NCBI GenBank assembly: GCA_963971535.1
Contig: OZ020598.1
Coordinates: 86,390,122 to 86,454,121, forward strand
Length of the DNA: 64,000 bases
DNA from: Notolepis coatsorum
Lineage: Eukaryota > Chordata > Actinopteri > Aulopiformes > Paralepididae
Reading direction: 5' to 3'
Under the pieces are notes generated by a model, which did no database searches, had not been told where the DNA came from, and saw nothing but the letters and a program-made list of their open reading frames with translations. Of the stretch, positions 1 through 11,901 are shown piece by piece (position 1 is the first letter of the stretch; every line of letters begins with the position of its first letter). The position numbers were made by a program, and so were the translations under genes.

Positions 1-240
1 GACTAAATTGATGACGAAAGATGTTCGTCAACGAAGGTTTTTTTCATGACGACACCGAGACGTGACGTCACGTTATTGAAGACCATGTCACGCTAACGAG
101 ACTAAATTGTTTATTAAATATCGTTGACCACAACTGAGGACACGAAAATGTAATTTACAAAAACCAGGACGAAATTTATCTTTATGTATGTTGATATTGT
201 TGACTAAAACAAGACGAGACAAAATAATTATAACTTTTCT
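1..240. repeat. GACTAAA/GACGAA-rich degenerate repeat
   Basis: A/G-rich sequence with repeated GACTAAA, GACGA and CACG words resembles the repeat at 4200-4442. It may be part of the same nonautonomous element family, with its other end outside the window. No open frame of interest is seen. From 240 to 955 I see only AT-rich unique-looking DNA with scattered GCTAGC/TAACGT words. Confidence 0.3.
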
Positions 241-977
241 TAATGCCATCGTCCCGACTAGAGCAGTGTGACCGGGAGCTCTGTGTTATTAGCATTAGCT
301 GAAGAGCTATCTGAAAAGCTAGTTTTAGCTGAACGTTACCTTGGCTAAAGTTGGGACTATTCATAATCCAGCTGCAGACCTGCAAGCAAAGTACAGCAAG
401 TTGGCAAAGGAGTATTCCAGGGTAAATCACTTATTCACCAGTAACGTTACAATGTTTGTATTTCCATCTAGCTCGCGTTAGCTAGTGGCTAAGCTAGCTC
501 ACGCTAACGTGGTCACTGATTGACCTCTCGCACACAATTAATGACATAATGCAGACAGCCATACCGGTGACAATGTTTAGCTTTTAGTGCCAAATGATAA
601 GAGAATGTTGAATATTTATTTTGCATTAAAAATCACAACAGAGCCTCTGCTACTAGCAAACCTAAACGGAGCAGCCTGGATAGGAAGTGCGCAACAACGT
701 ATAATGTCTGTGCGGAACCAATGTACCAACAACCATTCCGTGGGTGAACTCATTGAGCTTAGTTGTCAATTAATGATACTAATACTAATCTATACAATCA
801 CCTGTTGTTGAATAAATACCATTACTTTCTAGTTATTACTAAAAACAGTATATATAAAACAGTAGCTGTAAAAAAGAAAAGAGAAAAAAGTTTTATAATT
901 TATATAATATAATTTTTTTGTTTGTTTAATGTATGCACTGGTATCGGTCTATCGGATCAGTATAACCAGACATAGAC

Positions 978-1090
978 CACCTCTAACTCTAACCCCTAAC
1001 CAGACCTAGACCACCTCTAACGTTAACCCCTAAGTTAGGGTTGTGACTTAGAGGTGGTCTAGGTCCGGATAGGGGTTAAGAGTTGGTCTA
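978..1090. repeat. Imperfect palindrome of CCTAACC/GACCTAGACC words
   Basis: The arm at 1000-1020 pairs with 1048-1068 in inverted orientation (20 of 21 bases), with a 27-base loop. Pairing continues less perfectly outward into flanking ACTCTAACCCCTA words. The same words recur at 1801-1860, so the repeat once continued across the site now occupied by the hAT element at 1148-1792. Confidence 0.7.
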
Positions 1091-1147
1091 GCCCTTTACA
1101 TCCATCTATCTAAATAATAATAATAAATTATAATGAATGCTTAACTA

Positions 1148-1792
1148 TAGAGCCATATGGAATCCGCGATCACGGAATCGCGGACGGAATCGCGGAATTG
1201 AGCAATAAAAATGGAATCAACTATAAAAAGAAATTATTTTTCTTTTTTTTTTACTTTCTTTCTTTTATGTTGTGGGACTTGTACAGCACTTTGTTCAACT
1301 TTGTCAGTGCTGTAAAGTTTAAACCTTTTTAAATCTTAGACAAACAAAACACTTTGCTTTCATGAAATATTGTAAGCCGTCATTTGAGGCTTTATAAAAG
1401 CAGCACAATGAACACAAATCTGTCAGTGCCGAGTCCGACCTCATCTTAAATAACAAACAGCATTGCTTGTTGTAATTAACAAAGAGAGGCAGAGTTGATT
1501 TTGCAAAAATATATATATATATTATTATTATAATTTTTTTTTTTAAATAATCGAATTTTATTTTCATATTCGAAGCTTCGAAGTATTTAAGACAGCCCTA
1601 TTAAATGGACTGTTATATCTTATTAAATTGTGGACATTTATTCATTCCCACTTATTAGACACTATTTCTGATGGTAAAATGAGCGTACAAAGCAAAATAC
1701 AGAATTCTGAAATATTAAAACGGAAAAAACTGAATTTGGAAAAAGATTTAATGGAATTTGGAAAAAAATAAAACGGATTTCATATGGCTCTA
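1148..1792. mobile_element. Nonautonomous hAT-type element (645 bp)
   Basis: Terminal inverted repeats begin TAGAGCCATATG on both ends; 12 bases are perfect and the match extends to 19 with one mismatch. It is flanked by a perfect 8-bp TSD, CTTAACTA, at 1140-1147 and 1793-1800. The 8-bp TSD and TAG-type end are characteristic of hAT transposons. The AT-rich interior shows no transposase. Confidence 0.88.
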
Positions 1793-1955
1793 CTTAACTA
1801 CCCCTAAGTTACCCTAACCAGACCTAGACCGCCTCTAACTCTAACCACTAACCAGACCTCTTCCATGTGGCACTTTAACACTGACCTCAGAATGTGATTT
1901 TAATATAATGTTTTTATGCAAGCAGATTGCAATCAGTGTGTACTACTACTAGTAC

Positions 1956-3263
1956 TAGGGATGCACGATAATTATCGGGCCGATATCAGCAATTATGACG
2001 TCATCCCGATAAACCCGATAACGTTATTAATAGCTCCGATAATATAATATATTTTTTGGTAAAAAAAAAAAGGTGTGGGTGAATTGGAATGAAGTGCGTT
2101 TGTTTTGACTGTAGGCTCCTCCCATTTTGTCAGTACTGTGCTACGACTGACAGCGTGTGGTTTAGGAACAGGGCGTTGTACACAAATCCAGCGCTCCCTT
2201 TCTTGGCTGTGACAAGTTAACGTTAACAACAAAGATGGCCGCGTCGGTACTCGGAGTTTCAGAGGAAAAAGATCGCTTGCTATTTGTAATAAATGCAATG
2301 CAGAAGTTCCACAAGGAGGGAAAAGGGCAACAACTTGCAATACATCCAGCCCGACGGGTCATCTGCGGCATCACCACCGCCACGACGGTGTGTTCAAGTC
2401 AAGTCAAGTCAAGAGTTTTAATTGTCACGGCATACAGGTATACAATGAAATGCGGCTGGTCTTGCCCGCGACGATGTGCAATACAGTGGTACAACATATA
2501 ATAGAATCCAATAAAAATACAGTGGTACAACATATAATATTATTGTGTTAACTTAGAAGCCCACGACGACGCGAGGAGCTAAGGCTAAGCAAAGCTAGCC
2601 CCTTTCGTGGCTGTGATGCAACCCTTGGTTGAATACGCAGTCACTTATTGCTCCGTAGTAGCCAGGTTAATTTGCACCACCAAGGACTGCTTAAAAGCTA
2701 GCGGCTTGAGCCATTGGGTCATTTCTGTCAAACTTCTTTAATTTAGCAAACGACTCGTCAATAGGTACAAGCGTGCTCACGCCGTCGTCGCGGGCCCCCA
2801 ACACCGTGGCGGTGGTGATGCCGCAGGTGACCCATTGTTGTGGTGGTGATGTGAGGTGGTGATGTGTCTACTCAAAGCCTCTTTTTCAAGGCTCCGCTTT
2901 GAAAAAAGAAGAACAAAAAGCTTTGAGCGTCTTAGGTTGGATGCACCACAAGCTGTTGACGGATTGTGAATTTTCATTTGGAAAAATAAATATGGTCACT
3001 TTATCAGTCAAAACTGTTGTCTTGGCTTTTGTTTCTGTTGTCTGGTTAGGTCACATTTAAGTTGGTGTTAAGTTATTGTCCTGGGAAGTCTTTTTATGTA
3101 TTATTATTGTATTGTGATATGTTTTGTTTCATGTTGAAAAAAAAGAAAATGTATCAAAAAAAATATATACATTAAAAAATGTTTTATAATACAATAAATA
3201 TCGGTTATCGGCTTGAGGAGCATAAAGTTATCGGTGTCAATAAAGCAATATCGTGCATCCCTA
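1956..3263. mobile_element. hAT-type element, 1308 bp
   Basis: The 15-bp terminal inverted repeat TAGGGATGCACGATA is perfect at both ends (1956-1970 and 3249-3263). A perfect 8-bp TSD, ACTAGTAC, lies at 1948-1955 and 3264-3271. The interior carries a short frame starting at 2235 that I do not recognise, a CAAGT microsatellite near 2396-2414 followed by TTTTAATTGTCACGG-type text common at fish retroposon tails, and AT-rich filler. No intact transposase is visible, so it is a nonautonomous or deleted copy. Confidence 0.9.
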
Positions 3264-3335
3264 ACTAGTACTACTGTGTGTTCTGTTTACTTAGTTTACA
3301 GTATCCTGTTATAGAATAAACCGCTGCCAGACACA

Positions 3336-3432
3336 GCAGAGAGAGAGAGGACAGACATGACAGAGAGGACAGACACAGCAGAGAGAGGACAGACATGGCA
3401 GAGAGAAAGGAAAGACACAGAAGACAGACATA
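3336..3432. repeat. Purine-rich GACAGA/GAGAGG simple repeat
   Basis: About 100 bases of imperfect GAGAGAGGACAGACA repeats. Open frames read through it are low-complexity artefacts. Confidence 0.8.
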
Positions 3433-3495
3433 GTTCAGCGTCGTCTCTCTGGTCAGAAACAACGTCACCACATCCGTAATGCTCTCTTTGATGCA

Positions 3496-3677
3496 TACAT
3501 TGGACCATGTCTACACCAACATATACTGTAGGAGCAACAATACATTGGACCATGTCTACACCAACATATACTGTAGGAGCAACAATACATTGGACCATGT
3601 CTACACCAACATATACTGTAGGAGCAACAATACATTGGACCATGTCTACACCAACATATACTGTAGGAGCAACAATC
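3496..3677. repeat. 45-bp tandem repeat, four copies
   Basis: A 45-base unit starting TACATTGGACCATGTC begins at 3496, 3541, 3586 and 3631. The copies look identical. Because 45 is divisible by 3, several frames stay open through it on both strands; these are not genes. Confidence 0.95.
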
Positions 3678-3752
3678 ACGCTTTACGGTAATGTTGCGAC
3701 AGTGCTGTGAAAATACCGTAAAGCGTTGTGGTAACAAGAGTGTGTGTTGTTG

Positions 3753-3922
3753 TGCTGCGTCTATACTTTCCGTAGCCGCATTTCTGGCGGACGCTCTCTG
3801 ATTGGCCGACGTCAGTTTCTACACTGGTTAGGACGTGTGCTGCGTCTATACTTTCCGTAGCCGCAATTCTGGCGGACGCTCTTTGATTGGCCGACGTCAG
3901 TTTCTACACTGGTTAGGCTTAG
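3753..3922. repeat. 85-bp tandem duplication
   Basis: Two copies start with TGCTGCGTCTATACTTTCCG at 3753 and 3838 and differ at only a few bases. Each contains the CCAAT-like word GATTGGCC. Confidence 0.9.
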
Positions 3923-4020
3923 GCACTCTTCGAAGTTGGTGCTGTTGTGCACTGGTGGAGCAAGCAAATAAACGCTAAAACGTTACGTCGCAGTCCGGTG
4001 TGTTTTTGAATACACAATAC

Positions 4021-4170
4021 TAACGTTACTAGTACTAGGGTGCTGCGGGGCTCCTGGCTACCATTCTGAGAGCTAACGTTAGTAGTACTAGGATGCTGCG
4101 GGCTTCTGGCTAGTGGCTACCATTCTGAGAGCTAATGATAGTAGCACTCGGATGCTGCGGGCTAACTGGC
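4021..4170. repeat. Imperfect triplicate repeat (about 53-60 bp)
   Basis: Three diverged copies share TACTAGGATGCTGCGGG and CTACCATTCTGAGAGCTAA words. The copies vary in length. Confidence 0.75.
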
Positions 4171-4199
4171 CATCTCCGCGATTTGTTTACTTGGTAACA

Positions 4200-4442
4200 C
4201 CGGTTAACTAAAAATAGACAAAAATGTCATCCGTTTTCGTCGACTAAATCTAGACTAAAACAAAAAAGACAAAATTGAGACAAAAACTGACTAAGACTAA
4301 AATGCTCAGACATTTAGTTGACTAAAACTGACTAAACGAAAAATAAATGAAGATGACTAAATATGATGAAAACGAAAAAGGAGCACTTGACACATGACTA
4401 AGACTAAAACTAAAATGAAAATAGCTGCCAAAATTAACACTG
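4200..4442. repeat. GACTAAAAC-rich repeat, possible transposon end
   Basis: Dense GACTAAAAC/CTAAAATG words end in CCAAAATTAACACTG at 4442. Such an end (CAGTGTTAATTTTGG inward) looks like the terminus of a hAT-like MITE, but I did not find the matching end or a TSD in this window. Confidence 0.4.
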
Positions 4443-4489
4443 ACGGCAAGAGTCTAGTGTATGAGCAGCTCAGGGCTCCTCTTTCAACA

Positions 4490-5565
4490 TGCTGCCTACC
4501 TACTGTACCCGGCACTGCTAACTGGCTAACGTTATGAGAGCTAACGTTGCTACCTACTGTACCCGGCGCTGCTAACGTTATGAGAGCTAACGTTGCTACC
4601 TACTGTACCTGGCGCTGCTAACTGGCTAACGTTATGAGAGCTAACGTTGCTACCTACTGTACCCGGCGCTGCTAACTGACTAACGTTATGAGAGTTAACG
4701 TTGCTACCTACTGTACCCGGCGCTGCTAACTGGCTAACGTTATGAGAGCTAACGTTGCTACCTACTGTACCCGGCGCTGCTAACTGGCTAACGTTATGAG
4801 AGCTAACGTTGCTACCTACTGTACCCGGCGCTGCTAACTGGCTAACGTTATGAGAGCTAACGTTGCTACCTACTGTTCCCGGAGCTGCTAACTGGCTAAC
4901 GTTATGAGAGCTAACGTTGCTACCTACTGTACCCGGCGCTGCTAACTGGCTAACGTTATGAGAGCTAACGTTGCTACCTACTGTTCCCGGAGCTGCTAAC
5001 TGGCTAATGTTATGAGAGCTAACGTTGCTACCTACTGTTCCCGGAGCTGCTAACTGGCTAACGTTATGAGAGCTAACGTTGCTACCTACTGTACCTGGCG
5101 CTGCTAACTGGCTAACGTTATGAGAGCTAACGTTGCTACCTACTGTACCCGGCGCTGCTAACTGGCTAACGTTATGAGAGTTAACGTTGCTACCTACTGT
5201 ACCCGGCGCTGCTAACTGGCTAACGTTATGAGAGCTAACGTTGCTACCTACTGTACCCGGCGCTGCTAACTGGCTAACGTTATGAGAGCTAACGTTGCTA
5301 CCTACTGTACCCGGCGCTGCTAACTGGCTAACGTTATGAGAGCTAACGTTGCTACCTACTGTACCCGGCGCTGCTAACTGGCTAACGTTATGAGAGTTAA
5401 CGTTGCTACCTACTGTACCCGGCGCTGCTAACTGGCTAACGTTCTGAGAGCTAACGTTGCTACCTACTGTACCCGGCGCTGCTAACTGGCTAACGTTATG
5501 AGAGCTAACGTTGCTACCTACTGTACCCGGCGCTGCTAACTGGCTAACGTTATGAGAGCTAACGT
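4490..5565. repeat. 54-bp minisatellite, left block (about 20 copies)
   Basis: The unit is 54 bases (GTTATGAGAGCTAACGTTGC... with TACCTACTGTACCCGG and GCTGCTAACTGGCTAAC). Two main variants occur: TACCCGGCGCTG and TTCCCGGAGCTG. The period is divisible by 3, so a 378-residue frame on the minus strand stays open; I treat that frame as an artefact. The block stops where a hAT element begins at 5566 and resumes at 15208. Confidence 0.97.
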
Positions 5566-5997
5566 CAGGGCTGTACGTTAACTTTTTTTGCAGCACTGGT
5601 GCTACAGAGGTTGATAGTTTTGTAGCACAGGCCAAAATCTTGTAGCACGAGTATAAAACGTCTCTAAAATCTCTAAAAACAACCACAAGTAGTGCAGTTC
5701 ATTACTTAAATAGGTATGTGACTGGCAAGGGACATGAATCTTGCATACAGGGCACACAAAATCCAAACTTTAACAAGAAATGCTTTCAGACAAATTCTTT
5801 CTTTATTTGCCCATAATGTAAAACTAAAAAAACAAGGACATAACCATATAACCGATATAACAGAAGCAGTCAGATACCAGGCAGCGCTGGTGTGGACTCA
5901 GATTACAGGGAAAGCTAGAAACCAACCTAGAAACACCTAGAAACCAACATAACAAATAGATATAATGCATACAAACACCTGTACATATTTGTGGAAC

Positions 5998-5998
5998 C

Positions 5999-6030
<32 letters not shown>

Positions 6031-6045
6031 ATTATTATTATTATA
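5998..6045. repeat. (AAAT)n/(ATT)n microsatellite
   Basis: Short AAAT repeats run into ATT repeats within the left half of the hAT element. Confidence 0.8.
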
Positions 6046-6189
6046 ATTATTCAAGTGTGTGTGCGTGTGCAGTGCACTGCACACGTGTCACAGTTCCAGC
6101 ATCATGTCTGCTGGCCACTTTTTCAGATCCACACAAACACACACCATTGCTTTAATCAGAAGTACAAGGAACTCTGCATGAATGAAGTG

Positions 6190-7630
6190 TGTAACTGAGG
6201 GGTACAATTCCCTGACTGTATTACTAGATATGATACTTACTACCACTACCTTTGTACTTAATATTCGGCCACCCAGTACTCGGCATAAATATATTATGAT
6301 GAACACTGTCACGTAGATGAAACGGATCCAACACAAATGTACGAATTAGAAATAGGTCTTTATTTCTACACAGCGATGGTGTGTAGAGCAAGCACTTAAT
6401 CAAATCAATCACATTTATGAATGGGAATTAGTATGCACTTTTATGGCAAGAGTATTCGTCGGTATATCAATAGAGAATGTCCAATCTCTGAAGGCGCAGG
6501 TGGTACATATACGACCTGGAATAGTTTAAGGAATAACAGCAATGATACTTTAATGATTATATACTGGATACACTAGGGGGGGTTAATCCGGTCGCTTGTA
6601 AGCCGACAGGAGTAGGAAGGGGGGGGGGGGGTAGAATCCGGCTGCCTCATCCGGCCAAGGGTATCCCAGGTGAACCCACTGTAGTGCCGTTCAATGCGCC
6701 GGCGATCCTTGGACCACAGATGAAAGCAGGTGGACTCTTTGTGGGCCGGCGTCCTCCGGTCCACGGAGGAGAGACGTGAAGCGACCTCGTCTTGCAGAGC
6801 GTCTCCTCACCTTGCGTCCTCTCCAGGGGGGGGGGGGGGGTTCCAACACACGGCAGTGTCGGGGGTCTTTATCCATGGAATAATCAACGTATACAAAGCA
6901 TAATCCGTGCCGGGGAAGGCGGGCTGTCGTCGGTAGAATAATCCGGTATACAGGTCCACTCGCTCGTCGGCTCTGGGGCTCCTCGGGTGCAGCTTCACGT
7001 GGGGTCAACCACCCTGGATAAGCAGCCAGTTCTCTGCCCGAAACGATGGGGTACTGACTACGGTAGTATTCTCACCGTACGAAGCACTATATATTAACAG
7101 ACTATTATTAGCTTAATAGACTACGTCCAACTCGACGATATAGTGCCAAATATGACTATTCAAATATTAATATACACGATGTCTCAATACCGATGGTAGG
7201 CGAACTTGGCCTTACTCCCACACGTGGCGTCGCAGGGAGGCTTTACGTCTGTAACTCTATTGGAGGGTAAGAAACTGGACTGAAAAGGAAGTCCTACTTT
7301 AGTAGCGCAGTATATATACGCACTATGAACAAATAGTCCCATTAGTGGTGCGGTAGCCAGATTCCTACGCGGAACTAGGACTTGTTCGTACATGTTGAGC
7401 GGTACGTTTGAACTGGGTCTGAGGGGTATGGCAGCCTGGCACCAAGGTCTCGACCAATAGTAGAATGGAGACTATTATGGGATGTTCAGTAGGCTAGAAT
7501 GGATATTCAATGCATATTGTACAAGGAATATACAAGGGATATCAGGGAATATTAGAGAATATACAAATACAATTAAATATATATATATAAATAAATATAT
7601 ATATTCGGTTTAATCTGGCCCTTCACAACA
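6190..7630 (-). repeat. BEL/Pao 3' LTR (1441 bp)
   Basis: It matches 12800-14237 with only two base substitutions that I can find: G/A in a CTTGCAGAGCG context near 6797 and A/G in a GTCGCAGGGAGG context near 7231. Length differences are confined to two poly-G tracts and a 2-base indel near 7335. On the minus strand this copy is downstream of pol. Short frames inside it recur in the other LTR and are not genes. Confidence 0.96.
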
Positions 7631-7641
7631 GCCACCCCCTG
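7631..7641 (-). other. Polypurine tract of the BEL/Pao element
   Basis: On the minus strand the bases just before the 3' LTR read AGGGGGTGGC, the expected position and composition for plus-strand DNA priming. Confidence 0.6.
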
Positions 7642-7738
7642 ATTGGTCCCAGACCTAATCAGTTAAACAGAGACAGATTAATCGCGTTGTCTATTTACAC
7701 ATAAGGGTTTGCTGTAGGGGTCAGTCAACTTCACAAAG

Positions 7739-10228
7739 TCATAGGGTTATAGGGTCATGGTCATCATCGATTGTGTCTGGGAGTCGGGGCAGTTCTATGA
7801 GCCTCGCCACGGGACGGGTGTAAGTGCGACCCTGGACAAGCACTTCAGCTGCTCGGACCTTGCCGTCGGCACCGGTGATCACTTTGCTTACGCGGCCGGC
7901 CGGCCACATAGCTCTGGGCAGTGATTGATCAATAATCATGACGACTGTTCCTTCTGTCAAATTGTCTCTCTCCTTTACCCACTTCTGGCGGGTCTGTAGA
8001 GACGGTAGGTAGTGCAGTAGGAAACTGCTCCAAAACTTGTCGGCTAATACTTGGCTGTACCTCCACATTCGTCGGCCGTTCGCTTCTTCAGGCCGGTACA
8101 TTGTCTGGGGTAACGCGGGATCTAGCCGCCCCATCAGGAGTGTGTTGGGGTCTGCGGAGATAACAGTGCTCAATCCACAGAACACAGGCTTCTTATTTTC
8201 CACCTCCTCTGGACTTGCTTCCCTCGGGATAGGCATGGGCCACTGTCCTTCCGGGAGTCTTAGGAATGCGGGGCCGTCACTGTAAGCATTGTGACGGGTG
8301 AGGTCATCCAGGGGCATCCCCCGGGTGATGACGTCAGCTGGGTTCTGTTTTGTATCAACGTAGCGCCACTCTGTTTCTCCGGTTAACTCTTCGGTTAAGT
8401 CTTGAATCTCGGTGACTCTGACTCCCACGAAGACTTTGTACTTGCATGAGTCCGATTTGATCCAGGCGAGTACTGTCGTGGAATCTGACCACAGGATTGT
8501 TCTAGACACCGGTATGGTGAGCTCACGTTGGATGAGCGTGGCTAGGTGCGCTCCGGCTAGGGCTGCGCAGAGCTCTAGACGTGGGATAGATTGTTGCTTG
8601 CGTGGGGCTATTCTCGAGCGGGCGAGGACAAATGCTGTGTAGATCTCTCCCCCCTTTTCTTGGGCCCGCAAGTAGGCTACTGATCCGTATGCGACCTCTG
8701 AGGCGTCACTGAAGACGTGTAAGTCCATTTTACATGTCTCTGGCCTCACCGTGGGTGGGAAGTAGCTTCGGCGCATATTAACGCCTGGGAGTGAGTGGAG
8801 CTCCATCTCCCACTCTCTCCAGGTGGATGCAAGGTGTGCGGGAATGGGGTCGTCCCAGCCCTGGTCCTTGTCCCACAATGCTCGTACAATCATTTTTGCC
8901 CTGGTGGTGTACGGTAGAATACATCCTAGCGGGTCATATTGTCGGGCGAGTGTTGTGTACACACTCCGTCTGGTGGTCGGCGCCGCCGCCGGCCTTCCCT
9001 GCTCCGTAGTCAGGGGCTTGTGTCTGTAGTGAAGCGAATCTGTTTTGAATCGCCACACCAATCCCAGGGTCATCTCCTGGGCTTCTCCCGGGATTGTAGC
9101 CATCCAGGTCTCGCTGCTGGCTGCCTTGTCCTCGGAGGAGAGGCTGCGCAGTACTTGCGGATCGCTGCTGGCCCACTGCCTGAGATCAAAGCCGCCTTTG
9201 ATCAATGAGGCGCGGAGTTTAATCAGGAGAGCCTCGGCTTCTTCCTGGGTTGAAAGGCTTTGTAGACAGTTGTCTACGTAGAAGCTGTTCTTTACGCTGT
9301 GTCGGACCTCTTCGTCCGCTGCTGGGTCCTCTGCTACATGTTTCTGTAGTGCAAATGTAGCACAGCAGGGGCTGCACGTCGTTCCGAAGGGGAGGACTTC
9401 CCATTGGTAGATGGCTGGGTGCTCATCTCCTGGCTTCTCTCTCCATAGGAACCATAACAGGGGCTTGTCCTCCTCTACTAATCTCACCTGCAGGAACATT
9501 CCCTTGATGTCCCCGCTGATGGCCACCCTTTCCTGGCGGAAGCGGAGTAGAACGCCGAGTAGGGAGGGGCCGAGTGTGGGACCGGGCAGTAACTCTTTAT
9601 TCAGATTTTGGGATCCGATCTGGTAGCTGCAGTTAAATACTATGCGGTCTTTACCGTTGTGATGGACCTTGTGGTGAGGCACGTACCACGATTCAGTGGT
9701 CTGGTCAGCCTCTTTAATGTCCATCTTTGTGACGTGTCCCGCTGTGATGAGCTTCTCAATCTCAGCGCGGTATACACTCTCTTGGGCGGGGTTCTTGGCT
9801 AAGCGCCGCTCCGTGTTCAGCAGGTACCGCTCTGTGGCGTCTGTCTTGGCGTGGAAAGTAGGCATTCCTTCTCGCCGCAGGAGTGGCGTGGCGTATCTCA
9901 ACACGCCGTTGACCGGGACTCTCTTGGTCCCTGTCTCGAGGAGGTGAATGGCGTAAATGTCATCTTTAGAGCGAATGTCTTTCTTTCCGTTCTTAAAGGG
10001 CATTTGTTCCAAGGTCCATAGCCGCTCTACGTGTTGCAGGAGTGCGGTTTCTCCCTCCGTGACTCGGGAGTGGAGACATCTAGTGGCCGTACTTCGGTTG
10101 AGAGATTTGGCGAGCGGGCCTTGGAGAGTCCATCCCAAACGGGTCTCGACTGCTGCAGGACAGCCTCGGGGTCCGGTATGAACCCGGTCTATCGGGACAA
10201 TGAGGTCTGCATGGTCGGAGCCTATCAA
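7739..10228 (-). pseudogene. BEL/Pao pol: protease end, RT, RNase H, DUF5641; integrase core missing
   Basis: The frame is 829 residues. Residues 1-40 are the end of a DUF1758-type retropepsin region. Reverse transcriptase follows, with the GDIKGMF catalytic aspartate near residue 240 and YVDN (the YxDD equivalent) near 317-320. An RNase H-like domain shows FSDAS near 506-510, LELCAAL near 551-557 and SDST near 581-584. From about residue 690 the sequence jumps from the pre-integrase segment (VFCGLST) straight to LLMGRLDPALPQ and the C-terminal DUF5641-like region (WVKERDNL, GRTYTRPVARL). The zinc-binding and DDE integrase core normally lying between them, several hundred residues in the family, is absent, with the junction near 8150-8165. 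The first codon of the open frame is TTG, not ATG, and the frame overlaps the upstream one, so it is probably read only after a -1 shift, or follows a 1-base deletion. Confidence 0.93.
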
Positions 10229-11901
10229 CAGGGCATAGCATTGTCTATGAGCGGGATCGGTAACTTGCGCAGATGTACATATTTCTCCATCAGCTTGGCG
10301 ACGGGGTATGTGTACCGCGACAGTCCTATTTCTTGGCTGGTGAAAGCGTCTGTAATCTGGTACCGTCGCTCAGGCTGGCCGCTTGCTGCGATAGAGAATG
10401 AGACATTCTCGCCCTTTATCGTCTTCAAATCTCGTCTTATTGTCCGAATTGTCATTTGGGTTTCGCTTCCCCGCAGCCCTAGCTGGGCCGCAGCGGAGGC
10501 GAGCAGAAGGGTCTTCTCTGACCCGTCATCGAGGACGGCGTAAGTGTCCAGGACTTTATTCTGGTAGCTTAGTGTCACACGCACTACTTTTAGGAGTACT
10601 CGGGCTCCACTGCTGCTGGCGGGATCGATGTACATGACGCTCGCTTTGCTGCTGGATGGTGCGGGTGAAGGGCGCCGTCTGTTACTGTCGTGAAGTATGT
10701 CCAGATGGGCTCCATCGCACTTGGTGCACCTTTTCTTTAAGCGGCATTCGGCTGCCATGTGTGAGCGTGCACAGCGAAAGCAGCGCTTGTTGGACTTTAT
10801 CCATTGACTTGCTTCCTCCGCGTTCAGCTTGGGGAAGGAGTCACATTGCGCTAGCCAGTGTTCTTTCTCACAGTAGGGGCACACTATCTTCCACTTCTCC
10901 GTTCTGGAGGGGGTACTGTGGCTCCTGCTGCTCGGTACTGACTCCGATTGGTGCATCACAGTCACCGATCTTCTTCCATCATTTAGTCGTCTGGTTCCTT
11001 CTCTGGAGCCAGGGGTGCTCCGTCCGAATGTATCTAGCCGTAGGCTGCTGACTTCTCTCGCCAGGAAGTCTGCTAGATCGAGGAGGTTCGGTTCGGGGCC
11101 ATTCGGGTCTCGGTGGTCTCTCTGCCGCCTAAAACGCTCCTGTCGAGCGGGCGGCAGCTTCTCCAAGATCCTTTCCACATTTGAGTTGGCGTAAAGTTCA
11201 TGCCTCCCCTTCTCTCTCTGCGCTCCCAACATCCCTACCAGGGACTGCACTCTGATGGACAGGTCGTCCAGTGCTCGATTGTCTATTGCTGGGGGTAAGC
11301 GGTCGATGTGTCGGATCTCCTGGATCACGTAATCCCATATGCGCCCATACCTCTGGTCCAATGCTACCAGCGCTGCTGTGTATGGGGTGGTGGAAGTCGC
11401 GTAGGCGAGCGCTATATTATGTGCGCGGGGTACCTTTAAGTGCTTCAGTAGGATGGCGTATTTGTGGCGTTCATCCAATACATCCACCAACATGGTCTCC
11501 AGACACATGCGGAGTTCTGTATACTGGGCCCGGTTCTCTTGGGTGAAGTCGGGTACCATAGGCGTGCCAATGTATGACGCTGACTGTGGATACATCGGCG
11601 AGCGTTGGGGGAGAGGCCTCCTAGGCGAGTCTCCTCCCGCTCCTTGGTATGGGCTGGTACCGGCAGTGTACCATGGCCCGCTTGTCCAGGTGCTGTTCCT
11701 CGGTGCGGGTCGTGCGTCGTGCTCACCCGGGTATAGAGTCGGGGGTCTGTAGCGCAGCTCCGCGGGAGTATAGCCTGGGCTGTACCGGACCTCCTGGTCC
11801 GGTAGAGTACTGTGCTGTCGTCGGGCGTGGTTCTCCTCCTCTTCCTCTTCGTCTTCAGTTAGGTCATCCAGTGCTTGTAGTCTCTGGTTTAGCCTCTCCA
11901 C
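10225..11901 (-). pseudogene. BEL/Pao gag C-terminal part with zinc knuckles and aspartic protease
   Basis: The frame is 558 residues. An N-terminal acidic stretch precedes a capsid-like region. A cysteine/histidine cluster follows (CPYCEKEHWLAQC, CFRCARSHMAAEC, CTKCDGAH), fitting the DUF1759/zinc-knuckle region of BEL gag. After it comes a retropepsin-like segment with the active-site motif LDDGSE. The frame ends with TGA at 10225-10227 inside the protease region, and pol continues in the -1 frame from there. The N-terminal part of gag lies upstream in another frame (12105-12755), and the open reading continues in this frame from roughly 12150. Confidence 0.9.

Noticed and set aside
3496-3677. 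CRISPR-like array
   Set aside because: The repeats are head-to-tail with no unique spacers, and the genome is eukaryotic. The same applies to the 37, 40 and 54 bp arrays.
4550-5686. 378-residue minus-strand frame with an 18-residue repeat
   Set aside because: It is the translation of a 54-bp minisatellite whose period is divisible by 3. Other frames are similarly open, and the array is interrupted by transposons.
6573-7008. Paired 62-105 residue frames in both BEL LTRs
   Set aside because: They occur in LTR sequence, span variable poly-G tracts that change the frame, and are duplicated only because LTRs are duplicated.
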